Shown piece by piece: positions 22,960-34,587 of a stretch of 64,000 bases of DNA (its first letter is position 1; every line of letters begins with the position of its first letter). Source of the DNA: Sipunculus nudus. Taxonomy: Eukaryota; Annelida; Sipuncula; Golfingiida; Sipunculidae. The stretch lies in NCBI GenBank assembly GCA_026874595.1, contig CM049320.1, positions 33,264,214-33,328,213 on the forward strand, in the 5' to 3' direction. The translations under genes were made by a program, and so were the position numbers. A model generated the notes under the pieces. The model had not been told where the DNA came from and made no database searches. It was given only the letters and a program-made list of their open reading frames with translations.

Positions 22960-23822
22960 TAATTGTCAGTTCATAATGGCGAATACGTTCTGCCCAGGTA
23001 TTATTTCCGACGTGACCGTTAAAGACATCCCAAGAGTTTGTGGTCTTGCCAATCAATGGGTGCTGAACATGTATCCATAGAGACAGAGAAAGAACAGCTC
23101 CACTTGGAAAAAGTATTGACTGAATTTCCAAAATACCGCTCTCATGATTAAGGTAGCCTTTCAGAGACATTTACTTAAAGGCACGCTACGTCGGTAAAAC
23201 GTGTTCTCTTTTAATAGCGCTTTGTAGTTATCTCAGACCAGTTCCCAATTTGATTATCTCAATCATTTCCACATACCAGGAGAAGAGATGAAAACATTCG
23301 AAAGCTAAAATGATATTCGCATAGAGAGCTGTTCAGTCGATACCCAATGGTTAAGTAATATGCTGGATCTTACAATGAAATGTCCTTGCACCAGGTCATA
23401 AAAAGAAAGTTTGTGTTTATTGTATGATTTGAAAGAGAACGTAATGCATCTAACAAAATTAGACGATTTATGGTAGATTTATACAAAATAGCCGAACAAA
23501 AATCTTGTAGCAGTTACTGGAATTACAAATGCTATGTAAATATAATTTTTTTCTTTCCACAAGCTGACTAAACCCGACCTAACTGATGTGGCCTCGAAGC
23601 CGGAGAAGGTAAATGGTTTCCCTCTGGCACCAAGTTTAACTACACAAACTTTGTCGGTGGTGCTCCCCAAAGTAATCCAAGCCGCATTGTGCTGCAATTA
23701 AGGTTCAGAACGGAAACCACTGGGGTTGTGACCCGGTTGACAAGAAGTGTAATAGTTTATGCGAAGATGTTGCACGGCTGGGCAAGATGTTGACAATCAT
23801 TACTTCATTTGCCAACTTATAG
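22960..23822 (+). pseudogene. C-type-lectin-like pseudogene, plus strand
   Basis: Two exon remnants match the family's CTLD exons. At about 22980-23150 the frame reads EYVLPRYYF, an in-frame TAA, then SCQSMGAEHVSIETEKEQLH, equivalent to the exon-3 pattern EYLPSCYHF...YCQSLGAE.VSIET. At about 23590-23822 it reads KWFPSGTKFNYTNF, then shifts one frame near 23700 to NHWGCDPVDKKCNSLCED and a stop at 23820. The Asn-Trp of the CTLD is Asn-Phe, one core Cys reads Arg-Tyr, and another position is Ile. A stop, a frameshift and lost Cys residues mark it as dead. Signal and N-module exons were not found. It is nearest to copy F (63.4 kb) by eye (WFPSG, KKCNSLCE). Confidence 0.7.
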
Positions 23823-24269
23823 ATGATCCTTGGTCAATACACTAGAACGTCTGCTTATTAAAAAAAAAACATTAGCTTTGTCATATGATGATAGGTTGTA
23901 TTCCTTTTTATAGTTTCAATCGTGTAGTATTGTTACACAATAAGCCAGATGAATTAGAACAATTACACACGTAATAATCGAGTATGTCTCTTGTATGCAA
24001 AATCGAGATAAACTGTTACTCTTACACATGGAATCCTAATGAAGTTGTTCAGTTACACAGTTACACAGCGATGAGTATAATCGGTATGTTCAACTTGAAA
24101 TCTAGATGAAGTATTACTATTACACATGTAATTTTTATCAATTGCTACTGTAACCGTAACCGCGGTTACGTTGTTCATACAGGGTTCTCATAGGTGTCGC
24201 TAGCTCAGAACAACTTTATTGTTTTTTATTGGACAGAGAGTTAAGTAAAACGACCACCCTGAAGAACGT

Positions 24270-25745
24270 CTAATTCGGAGGCAGCGCTGTGGTCTCACAG
24301 CAGCTGTAACAAAGATTCTTACCTAGACAACAGGATCTAGGACCCAATCCCATGTCATAATTTAGTTTGATCACTAGGCATCGCTTCCCGTTGCTGTATA
24401 TCCACTCACGTGGCCAGTTTGTGTACGTATCAGCAACGACAGTAGTCGTCCATTTTAACCTCTAAGCTATACCGACTTCACAACCGAATTAGCAAAGCGA
24501 CGTAAATTACCTGAGTAATTAAGGAAAAAAAAATGATCCATATATCATAAAGAATTAAACATATCATTATTGTCAAAAACCTCTTTATCTAAAATCAAAT
24601 ACAAATGTTGTTTTAAATAATTTTAGACTAATATAATATAAAGTGGTACCGTGAAATTTCTGATGGTATACATATTTTTCTTACTTTTAAGTCATTTTAA
24701 CACGATTTTGATACATAATAAATTGTTTTTACTTTTCAAAATGTACACTTTTTAAACAAACCAATAAGAGGTATATAATTTTAGATGACATAATAACATA
24801 ACTGACAGGATCTCAAAAAAGTTGTTTAATTATTTATGTAAATTATGTATAAATTATCGGCTCTAATATGTTTAAAACAATTTTTGGATTGATTCTAATA
24901 TAGTGGTGTTTGACACACACTGGAAAATTGCTGTTGCGGTCCTCTTTATAAACGCAATCATTTTTATGAGGTGTGCGATCTTATCTTTCATTATCGACAT
25001 TAACATTCATTTCACTGTTTATTTTACAAGGTGCCAATGGCTTGTTTTGATTATGTATAACAAATACTTATTTAATTAAAATACACCTTAGTATTCCAAC
25101 CTATTTGAATTAAAACCTGAAAAAAAACAGAGCCCATGAAGCACTATGAACCAACCTTTTGTTCCTGAAAATTTAATTGGCAGTAGAATGTATACAAATA
25201 TGATGGACATAAATTCAATTATATTGAACATATATAAGGATACCTATGATATCGTCTAGCCAGTTTGAAATTTAAATAATCGTTCTGAGTTTCACAACAT
25301 CACATTAAGAAGATCAAGCAAAGGTGATGAGTCGTTGTTATTTAGAATTTCTGCTCCAAATGCTGAATGTCTTTGCTATAAGGTTGAACCGCATCAATTA
25401 ACACGTAATAATTATGAGTGGATTTGATATCGGTAATGTAGGAACGGAGAAGAGAAAGGCAATTTCATTCAGCTAAAAGTTACATGGCATTATTTTATTT
25501 AAGCTGTGCCTTTCTTTCAAACGATTATTAATACCCACACAAACATCCGATTTAAATTGTTTCCATATAATCTTCTATTATAATCTTAAAGCATTATCTT
25601 ACGTTAAACACAAAAGAAGTAACCTAACTTGAATTAAGCAGTTGGTATGCAGAGTTGTTGGAGAACCAACACCTGCTGGTGGCTATCTGCCTTCCTGCTA
25701 CCATTTTTTTTCTGCTGGGATGATCCATTACCAAAACTCAACCTT
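24270..25745 (-). pseudogene. C-type-lectin-like pseudogene, minus strand (paralog of 45.6-49.2 kb)
   Basis: The last exon (24270-24510) aligns with the intact exon at 45553-45785: TYTNWPREWIYSNGKRCLVI and the same C-terminal ALPPN stop. It has lost one base before the Gly-Cys-Glu codons and has TAG where the intact gene has CAG. Upstream, exon 3 is scrambled: its 3' end (NNSAYQLLNS, donor GTTAGG) is on the minus strand at 25629-25659, but the adjoining 25660-25745 reads on the plus strand as PTPAGGYLPSCYHF and on through MIHYQNST. Part of the exon has therefore been inverted. The N-module and signal exons that the sister has at 48.3-49.2 kb are missing; flanking intergenic sequence resumes directly at about 25746. 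Confidence 0.8.
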
Positions 25746-26216
25746 CAGTTCTGGTCCCTCTCAATTGGCAAGACAAACTTTATGGATGTGAGAGATGATG
25801 GTTTATATTGTCTGAAATAAACTGAATGTACCCAGTAAGGTTCACCGTACAATACAGAATGTAAGCTAAATGTATGGTATCTTCAAAACAATACCTTTTA
25901 ATTTGGGACCCTTAAAACAGGAAATATAATGGTTGCATATATTTTACACTGTGAGCGCTGACGGAAGATATTTATGTAAAGCAGAGAGAGTTCATCAGTT
26001 GTAACCATTTGCAATCAGGACAATTGTGGACTATGCTTATTTGTTTTCTTAAAGGAGAAACAATCTACCAGCACACCCCTGAGAATCATTAGGTAGTCAT
26101 GGATGGATATAAGAGTGCCTATGAAGGCGTAGATTACCGGCATAATAACATTTCTAAATACCTTTATCTGGGCGTCTAGATGATCATTAGGATTGATTCA
26201 TTGGTGGTGCAATAAT

Positions 26217-26449
26217 TCATTCACATACTTCACAGGTGTAGGTAAACCGTAGTCCATGTAGCAACAGATCATCATCGGGGCACAGTGTATACCTTCGCAT
26301 TATAATGGTCCGGTTCAGGTTTTGTGAACTCAGTGGTAAGGTTGGCTGAAACAGCCCCATATATTCAAGTTCAATGATTGATCTCTCAGTGTTTGTACAT
26401 TCAAACTGATAACCACAAGGGTTCTCTTTGAATACCTGAAAAAGGAAAT
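26217..26449 (-). CDS. Possible Cys-rich terminal exon, unknown
   Basis: Minus strand, after a good acceptor (TTCCTTTTTCAG), an open frame of about 77 codons containing NPCGYQFECTNTE and ending FTYTCEVCE stop, with six Cys. I recognise no domain. The equivalent place in the duplicated unit (about 49800-50020) matches at DNA level but is not open, so this may be chance conservation of an old duplicate. A further minus-strand open stretch at 26740-26850 (FPSYNVVLMYDMFEHVVNC) could be an upstream exon. Low certainty. Confidence 0.25.
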
Positions 26450-28199
26450 TTAATTTCTCCAAGCTTTTAACTAAAGTTTAGATAAAGGTAATATAATATT
26501 GGTATGCAGATAATCAGATATCTTTATAGACCCAGATGTATTATTAATTTCTTTCAATCTTGTTATTATCTGTAAAGAGGTACGGAAATTGGTACCCTTG
26601 TTAAAGCCGAAAATCACGTACGAAGCTGGCTCCAGTATTTATGATTGGGAAAAATTCCAAATTGATTATTTGGAGCTGTTATATAAAGAAAAATAAATCA
26701 CCAGTAGTTCGATTGCAATGTTTTTCTCCTTGCCTGCCTGGCGTTTGAAGACCCACAGGTCAAGTGCACAGTTAACAACATGCTCAAACATGTCGTACAT
26801 TAAAACCACATTATACGATGGGAAATCGATAACTGGAAGGGAAAACAAGACATTGCTGCACTCCAAGAGACACTAACAAGAGATACAAAGGCCGGAATTG
26901 GTAACAACCTCGGCCAGGCTAATCCTGCAATAAGTCAGTGAACTGGAAATTTAACAAATAACGCCGGAAGTTTTCTGGTTTGAAAGAACTAGTTGCAACA
27001 TCGATATTGGTTTTTAAATCTGAAATCACTGGATTGCATTAATGTGTGATTAGTTCGGTTCTTTTTATGTTAGATCCGGATCAAGTTTGGGTTTCTTTAA
27101 CAGTTTATGGGGTCAACAATATCATAATATAAATATTGTTAAAATAAAACCATTTGACCATTACTGGGTGTTGCGTGAAACATATTGGATGTATTTAGAT
27201 GTAATGAAAGCATTTGAATAACAATTACTGTCGGCTATTAGGAAAGTTATACATTCGATAAAGATGTATGCATTTCCCTTAAAATGAGAATTCAAATCAG
27301 TATTCTTATACGTTACATCAGCAGTGATGCATTATTTTAATACAGGCCGGTAATGTAAGTTCCAAAAACTTCACAAGGATTTCCTGGTATACATTTGTCC
27401 AGCGCATAATGGAAGCCTATTTTACAGACGGGTAAAAACAATGCGTACATTGTTATATAAATGACAAGGTATCATAAGAGGTTAATTATATGACATAAAG
27501 AGTAAACAGAAAGCCCACTGTCATTACGGTACATATCTAGTCATATATCATATATCACAGGAATAATTTTCCCTGTCCTTCTGTAATTAGTTGTCATGCA
27601 TCATGTTTACCCTCTCCTGTTTAAAACCACTTGTAAATAGACTATAATGGTAGACTCGTGTCAAAGATGGGCAACATGTGCTCTGATTGAAGGAAAGTAT
27701 ATTCTATATTGGAGCAGTGGGCTACGTCTTTGTGGGCAACGCTTTTTAGAGATGTTACGTTTATATTCATCGGGCTGTTGCGATAAATTTGTTTCATTTC
27801 GTAAGAGGGAAGATAATTTACTAGATATTGTGCAAAGGCAGATAAATACCAGTATACAAATATAATAAAACTTAATTGTAAGGAAGTTTTAAAAGCCGTG
27901 TTGTAATATGTTTCGTTACACAAACAACCATCATGTTATTAAAAAGTCATATTTAGGTAGCTGTGCAGTTATTTGGTCACAAGGTGGACTGGATAATATA
28001 GCAAGAGGCACCTCATAAAGTAATACTTTTATATATAGAAAGCCACCATTTAAACATTACTGTCGTACATTTTACACAAAGCAGAATTCTGAACCTCAAA
28101 ATGTGCAGATTTCTTGTGCCACTTAAGGTGACTAAGATCTTACAATTGTTAAGTGTGTTCCCAAAGGACTAAAATATTTCTTTTTATGTATACACTGTC

Positions 28200-28500
28200 T
28201 CTAAAAAAAGGAGAATGCTAGGCTGTTACTCCGATGGCTTCAGCTGCATTGCACCAGACTCCTTAGGTAGGATGAAGAAGTCAAGAGATTCTGATTTTGT
28301 TATTTACATGCCCTTTTGATCTGCCGTGCTTCATATACGTCCTCCAGGCAAATAGGATAGGGTCATCAGGTGACAAGTGGATGAACAAACATCTCCAGGG
28401 TAATACTAACTCTACAAGTGAGTCTCTTAGTAATACGATACGCTACTGTACTCATATGGTTCCCTTTAGTTGTCAAGCTGTGTAAACCTGTCACTATATC
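28200..28500. repeat. Four-copy intergenic repeat, copy 1
   Basis: Contains TTAGTAATACGATACGCTAC and CTTCATATACGTCCTCCAG. Related copies lie at 33800-34010, 51460-51780 and 52560-52780, all in the same orientation and all between the divergent lectin genes. The minus strand is partly open here. Confidence 0.6.
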
Positions 28501-29369
28501 AATATATTAATGTTTGCTAGAAGGGATTGTGTTATACTGACTGTCTTAATTGCTCTCAGCAAGTTACCAAGACTAAGTTTAGCAAGTAACGGTGGAACTT
28601 TCGACTGAACGGTCACAAGAGCATTTAATTCACCTTCCCAGAAGCAATTTTGGTATGTTTGGTTTAAAACAGCAAATACTGTTGAAAGGGAACTTTACTT
28701 TCATATATTCTTCATTATTTTACCTTTGCAAGCAGGTATAACAATTTTAACGCCGCTGGTTGGTTATCTATTTGGTTTGTTTTTCTTCTTACAAATAAAC
28801 TATGAAGGTTATTGCGGGAATTGTGGAGGATTATGTTACTCCCAAAAAACAAGCATTTAAATTTGGAGATAATCTGGATAATTTCAATATGGTTTTAAGG
28901 ATTTGTAACCATTGCGATATCAGCTAAAGGCATCTAGACATTTTCTAGACTTCTATTGATATATTCTCTGACCTTACGTGAAAAAAATACAAAAGACTAT
29001 TCAGAATCCTGTTAACAATTTGGATAAGGTGATTCCGAGTGTTCCTGGATGTATTTTTACGGACCCTGGCCCCTTTCTATATCCTTTGTGCAAGAGTCGT
29101 ATTAAGAAGGAATAGGATTAAATTTGATATAACTCGTTACCAAAAGTTCGTAAACATTTTACTTAAATATATCTCCCGTGTTTGACATCATTTATTTTAT
29201 ATATATATGTAAAACTCGTTTCATATTTGATGGTGACAGAGTTTCGCCATTAAAAAAACTACTCATTTCAAACCAAGCCATAAACCTACCTATACGGTGT
29301 ATGGATGACCGTATCCTACCAACTATCGATGTTCACTTGTCTTTATTTTCATAATGGTTTTATAATAGT

Positions 29370-29790
29370 TTCTTGGAGGGGTCGTCACATATCCAGAACG
29401 GAGCCCGTCCGACTATTTTGCGTGCTGAAAAAGGATATTTTCGGAAGGAATACGGCCGGGCTCCACCGCGATTCTTAGGGGTTGGCCGACGTTCGCTGGG
29501 CACCGAAATCTATTCCCAATTGAGCGATTTTTTCAATTGCGCAGAGCTCGTAAACAGGTTGCCCGTAGATTGCTCGAGCATCGGCCAACATTCGATAGAT
29601 ATTCGGGCAGCAATCCGACGATTTTAGACCATATTTTGCCCTATATATAAGCGAGGCGCGGACGTCGGAGGACGTCAGGCAGGACATCGGGCGGAGCCCG
29701 GGTGTCGGTCGGGCATCGACAGGCCAATGGGAAACTCGAGGAACTATTTTGCCAGAGGTTGCTGAAGGCGCGCCGGTTCCTCTGGTTTGA
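29370..29790. other. GC-rich island, unidentified
   Basis: A sharply GC-rich block in AT-rich flanks with repeated ATCGG / GACGTC / CGGGC motifs (for example GACGTCGGAGGACGTC at 29661). Both strands are open for about 70-84 codons, but neither reading resembles a known domain. It is a possible non-autonomous transposon or foreign-composition insert, with no clear ends. Confidence 0.4.
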
Positions 29791-30491
29791 TTATACCACT
29801 GTGTGTTTTAACACTGAAATTTCCATTTGATATCATAATATGGCAAGTAAAAGTATTTATGGATAATACATAATAAAAAAGCTAACGGCGGAATCATGTA
29901 TGATGAATATAAAAACAATCTGGGAGATACATAGAGCAGGGGATTTGGGTTAGTGGGCGACAATAGGAGAAATTATGAATACCCACAGCACAAGTTGAAG
30001 AACGGAGCACGCGTGATGTTTGTTACAGTCATAATATGATCGATCTCTGATTTCACTCTCCTGATACTACAATACCATACTACCATAGCCAAAACAAGAA
30101 GATTGTTTATTAAGTTGTCACTTGTTTTTTTCAGTTAGAACTGCGATTCCAATTTATTCAAGGCAAAATCAATAGACATAGAGTACAGCACCACAGATAT
30201 TCAGGATGACTACAAGTACAAGTGTGTATTCTAACGTGAATATAATTTTAGAACAAAAGGACACATGCAATGGGGCATTTTAGGTGGTTTTCAGGCCTTA
30301 CAAAGACTATTTTAAATACCAAAGTAAAGGTCCTCAAATTATTAAAGTTTATTACATTTGTGAAAGGAAGTACGTGTCCCCCTCCCACATCCTCCCCCAT
30401 CCAAGACATTGGTCCTCTCTCTCTCTCTTTCTCTCTCTTTGAATATAAATATATAATAAATATAATATATATATAATACACATGTATATTT

Positions 30492-30493
<2 letters not shown>

Positions 30494-30543
<50 letters not shown>
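30494..30543. repeat. (TA)n microsatellite
   Basis: TA run preceded by a (CT)n tract at about 30412-30440. Confidence 0.95.
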
Positions 30544-30546
<3 letters not shown>

Positions 30547-32930
30547 TATTCTACTGCATTAATCAGGGTTCCGTTAATGATTTTAAATTAATGATGGGCC
30601 TTTTCCTAAATGGGTGGTTTCAGTTGGTAACTAAAAAAAAACCATGCAAATACAAACTAAATACTCTCCTAATATTATCACTGTTATTTTCCAGCATTTT
30701 GTTAAAATAAACTCTTTAATTAAGATCAAATTTATATATTTATTAAATATATCTTAATTTCTGTACAAGTTAACAAAATAAAAATACATGTAGTTCTTTA
30801 AACCATACTGAACCTGCAATGTTCCTAAACACTAATTTATGTTAAAAATTTTAGAAATCAAGAGGGGATTGCAAAGAGTAAAAATTTGAATTTCTAACGC
30901 AAATAAATTAACAGATTTATTTTTCAGAACAAAGGAGGCCTGCTTGGTTTATATTTCGTAACCTTCTAAAACTTTACAAGGAGTCACTTTTTATGGCAAG
31001 ATAAACCATAATCAAAACGCACATATTATTAATTTTAATGAATTATTGTTTCAGATATTCATGCAAAATATATCAATTGTTGTTACTTTTCAAATTCAAT
31101 TTTAAATATGTGTGGATGGGTTTTAATTATTTTAGAATTGAACTGAATGTCGGGAGGCTGCCCATCTCCATTTTCTGATTACAAGTTATATTTGATTTGA
31201 TAATTTTATTTCAGTAGATTGACAATAAAAAATATAAAAACTCTCTAACCTGCTAGCCCCAGCAACGTATTAGTTGAAGACAAAGTGTCTGAATGGCTCT
31301 ATGTGCATGCTGCAAACGGTTATAATCAGATCAACACAGGTCTTGACACATTTGAAGAAACAATAATTTTCTGTCATTTTATTTTCATTTTTAGAACCAT
31401 ATATATGAAATATTTGCGAAATTCAGTAAAATAAACTCCAGATATGCAAATAATAATCAGAGGATGCAAGGAAAGATCAAAGACTTTGTCACCCTACTTT
31501 CATGATTCATGATAACATATTGACACAAAGTGTTAGTAATAAGGGTGACATTTAATTTCAAATTAAATAATTAAAATATATGATGTTTGGCTAGAATTAT
31601 AAAAGTTATTTGCTATTTAGTGGGCCTTTTGGGCCCATTACAGTACAGTTCAGTAGGAACCCTCTAAATGTTTATAGATAGGCCTATTGCATTATAGTAC
31701 GTAATACATTTTGTATAGTTTGTCTATTTACTGTTACCGGTTCATTACATATAGACATTCATATTTCATGAATCAACAGTACGCGTTCGTTTTCTCAACT
31801 TATGAGACACGTAATATCTTATTATCTTCAATTATTTTTATTTCATGCACACGTTTATGGACTGTCAGATGTTCAAAAATTAAACATTGTTTCATTCAGG
31901 TTCTCACAGTCACAGTCCGTCTTCAAGGACGCCACAAACTGTTTAGCCAGGGTCAAAAAGCCAGAGAATTCACGGAGAATTTAGAATAGTTTTTGACAGA
32001 TGTTTTATGTATTGATAGTTATCACTTTGGAAATTCTACCATATTACTATTCATATGTTTTTCAGTTGTTGAAACAACAATTTTTCAATAATCCCTGCAT
32101 ATTTAAGAGCTATCAATGTTGTCTCACTCCTGATAATACGAAACAATCAACAACAATGTGTTCTAAAATCGGATGACATTAATACCTGTAAAATCATATT
32201 AATAATTAAAGCAATATTTATAAAGTTGATAAAACTTTGAAATGATTTTAGTGATGTCTGTCACTGTGCTAATATAATGATATTATTATAGGAAATTAAG
32301 ATAATAGTTTAATAATACGGTTAATACGGTTAAGATTATTAATCCAATCATATTATTTTTGAATTTTTAACAATTTAATTAATAAAGATTATGATTTTAT
32401 GAGTTAATACAGTGATGATCAAGATATAAGTATTTTATTATTATTATTATTATTATTAAAATTAAAAAAATAAAGTTGTAAAGAAGAGTGAAAATATATT
32501 TGGTCTCACATATTCGGCGAGACCACAATGTTTGATAATTTTACCTCAAAGAATATTAAATATGAACAGTGGATAAACTATGAGAATAATATAGTATTTT
32601 TTTTCTGTCAATTTTAATGTTAATGTTAAACTATCAGTGCAAAAAAAAAAATAAAATCTCACCGAAAATTCTCCGGCTCTCCTTGAATTATCTGACTTTT
32701 AGACAGACTTGTTTAGCAACCTTCGTTTGGGGATCTCGTTAATGTCAGAGTCTTTAGAAGAACCGGTACTATATAGATTACCTATTTATAATTCATTAGT
32801 GTTTTACTATTTATATAAACCTTATATACATTTAAACTGCCTCGCTATATTTACTTGCAACAGACTTAAGTCGTCTCTTGCCTTATGTATGTCGAAAACA
32901 CGTGGTAAAACACTAAAGAGTAAAGGTATG
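30544..32930. other. Intergenic, no gene seen
   Basis: Very AT-rich with small (TTA)n and (TAT)n tracts (for example 32438-32457). The short ORFs have no recognisable content. Confidence 0.4.
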
Positions 32931-33291
32931 AAATGAGCATGATAGTGACACTGACAGGCGACGCTGGCCACTGTGTCACAGCCTTCCCGTTCGACAACCT
33001 GCTCTTTCCGGTGTTTCTTTCTTCTTGGATGTATGTTTCCCTCTGTTAGAACAGTGGTTGACACAAACACAGGGTCCTAGGCATGATCGACGACACAAGC
33101 AAGAAAGAGTTGACATCAGACAAATAAACTGTGCGGCTTGTTGGCAGCGGGCGCTGTTGGACATGTGTGGCTTAACCGGAAGTGCCGAGGGCCTGGCTTG
33201 CCAGTGCTGCCGCCCTGGTGGACGTAAAAGAACTAATAATCTTAGAGTTCCCCATTGACCATCGACCAAAACTCGGACGGCGACCGCCAAT

Positions 33292-33486
33292 ATGTCAAAC
33301 GGCTTCGCCCGACTCCCATTTCTTTATTTTATTTTATCACTAGTGTTCAAAGGGCCAAGCCCGGGCCCCGTCCAATATGTGCAAGGTAGATATTACGTGA
33401 AAAATACGCTCGACTCCCTGGCGGGCTTGAAACACGGCGACTTTCTGGCGATCCATATATTCGGCCGGAGGCCGTTGGTTATGTGA
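33292..33486 (+). CDS. Possible first exon or small secreted protein
   Basis: A 64-codon frame starting MSNGFARLPFLYFILSLVF, a plausible signal peptide, then a Pro/Gly turn and RYYVKNTLDS...HGDFLAIHI to TGA. It lies in a locally GC-richer block (about 32940-33490) preceded by GC-rich 5' sequence and a reasonable start context (GCCAATATGTC). An alternative is a phase-1 donor, CAAG|GTAGAT, near residue 32, which would make it a leader exon as in the lectins. No homology recognised. It lies in unit 1 only; unit 2 has no counterpart. Confidence 0.3.
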   Translation: MSNGFARLPFLYFILSLVFKGPSPGPVQYVQGRYYVKNTLDSLAGLKHGDFLAIHIFGRRPLVM

Positions 33487-33799
33487 CGCCAGCTAAATGT
33501 TTTCATAATGATTTCATAATGGTTTCATAATGTGTAGTATGTGCATCATACGCTTGATGTGAACGTTATAAAATAATGGTTAGAATTAAATGTATATCAA
33601 AAGAAAACAGGGATGTAAAACAAGCATACATTTATTTTATATACATAATTGCAGAAGAGGTAAGGGCGGTATTACAATTGTCGTTAAATCTATAATGTCT
33701 GTGACTGTAATTTAATGAATGATTTTATCTCCATAGTGTAGGTCCTCCCAAGAACTAGGATCTTATAAATGTCACCAGGTACTGTAGCTGATAAAAAGT

Positions 33800-34010
33800 G
33801 CGTCACCATGGGGATAATACGATAATACGAGAATTTCTCGGTAATACGATACGCTGCTATGGCTATATTCTTCCGTTCGCTGCCCAGCTCTCTAAACAAG
33901 CTCTTGTCAATATCAACACATCTATGTTTGCCGGAATGGACTGTGCTATGGCTCTCTATCCTAAATGTTCGCATAATAAGGACCCAATACATGTCCCGCA
34001 GGCCATAATA
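33800..34010. repeat. Four-copy intergenic repeat, copy 2
   Basis: Matches 52560-52780 over GAGAATTTCT...GTAATAC, CAATATCAACACATCT and the ATAATAGGAC end. On the minus strand the frame is open (CVDIDKSLFRELGSERKN), but the paralogs are not open in that frame. Confidence 0.6.
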
Positions 34011-34587
34011 GGACTACTGATTGAATGATAGCCAGTTTACTGAACCCGGAAAGACGGAGGATCACACGCCGCGGGGAATCGATCTGCCTGATCTGGCATT
34101 GTCTGCGGCCTGTGACTATTGAAAAGGAACTTATTTCATCTATTTCGTCTGTTGGCATATCCCTTTTAAATGATTAATCCTGGTAGATTTATCTGTTTTA
34201 TAAGTAGTTATCATGGCAAGATTTTGTAAGTCTTTTTGGTACGTTCATCCAAGACGTAGTGGCTTGATTATGATATTAATTTTATCCATTGCTACCCTGA
34301 GACATGAAGAGAATAGGACGATTTGTGGTAAACGATGGATGACACTTAGCAGATATCTGAGTTTTCACATAAGCTTATTGTTATATGAACACTATACTAT
34401 CATTTCATTTACTGCTTTTTATCAATGACTAAAGATAGTATAATTTATTATAATGATATATTATTCACATAGAGCACATTTATACTCTGATATGAGATAC
34501 TTTTGGTTAATTTCTGTAAACTTACTGTTTCCTGGATTACAGGATCGTATATACCTTAAATAATTGCTGAGCAACAGAGATTTTTCA

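Larger units (their letters stand above)
20080..29000. repeat. Segmental duplication, unit 1 minus half
   Basis: Stretches here match 42830-51800 in the same order and orientation: 20090-20880 with 42840-43540; 23930-24560 with 45130-45800 (lectin exon 4 and 3' flank); 25740-26480 with 49360-50040; 28200-28500 with 51460-51760. Both sides have gained and lost pieces between the matches, so this is an old duplication seen as a broken diagonal. Boundaries are approximate. Confidence 0.7.
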
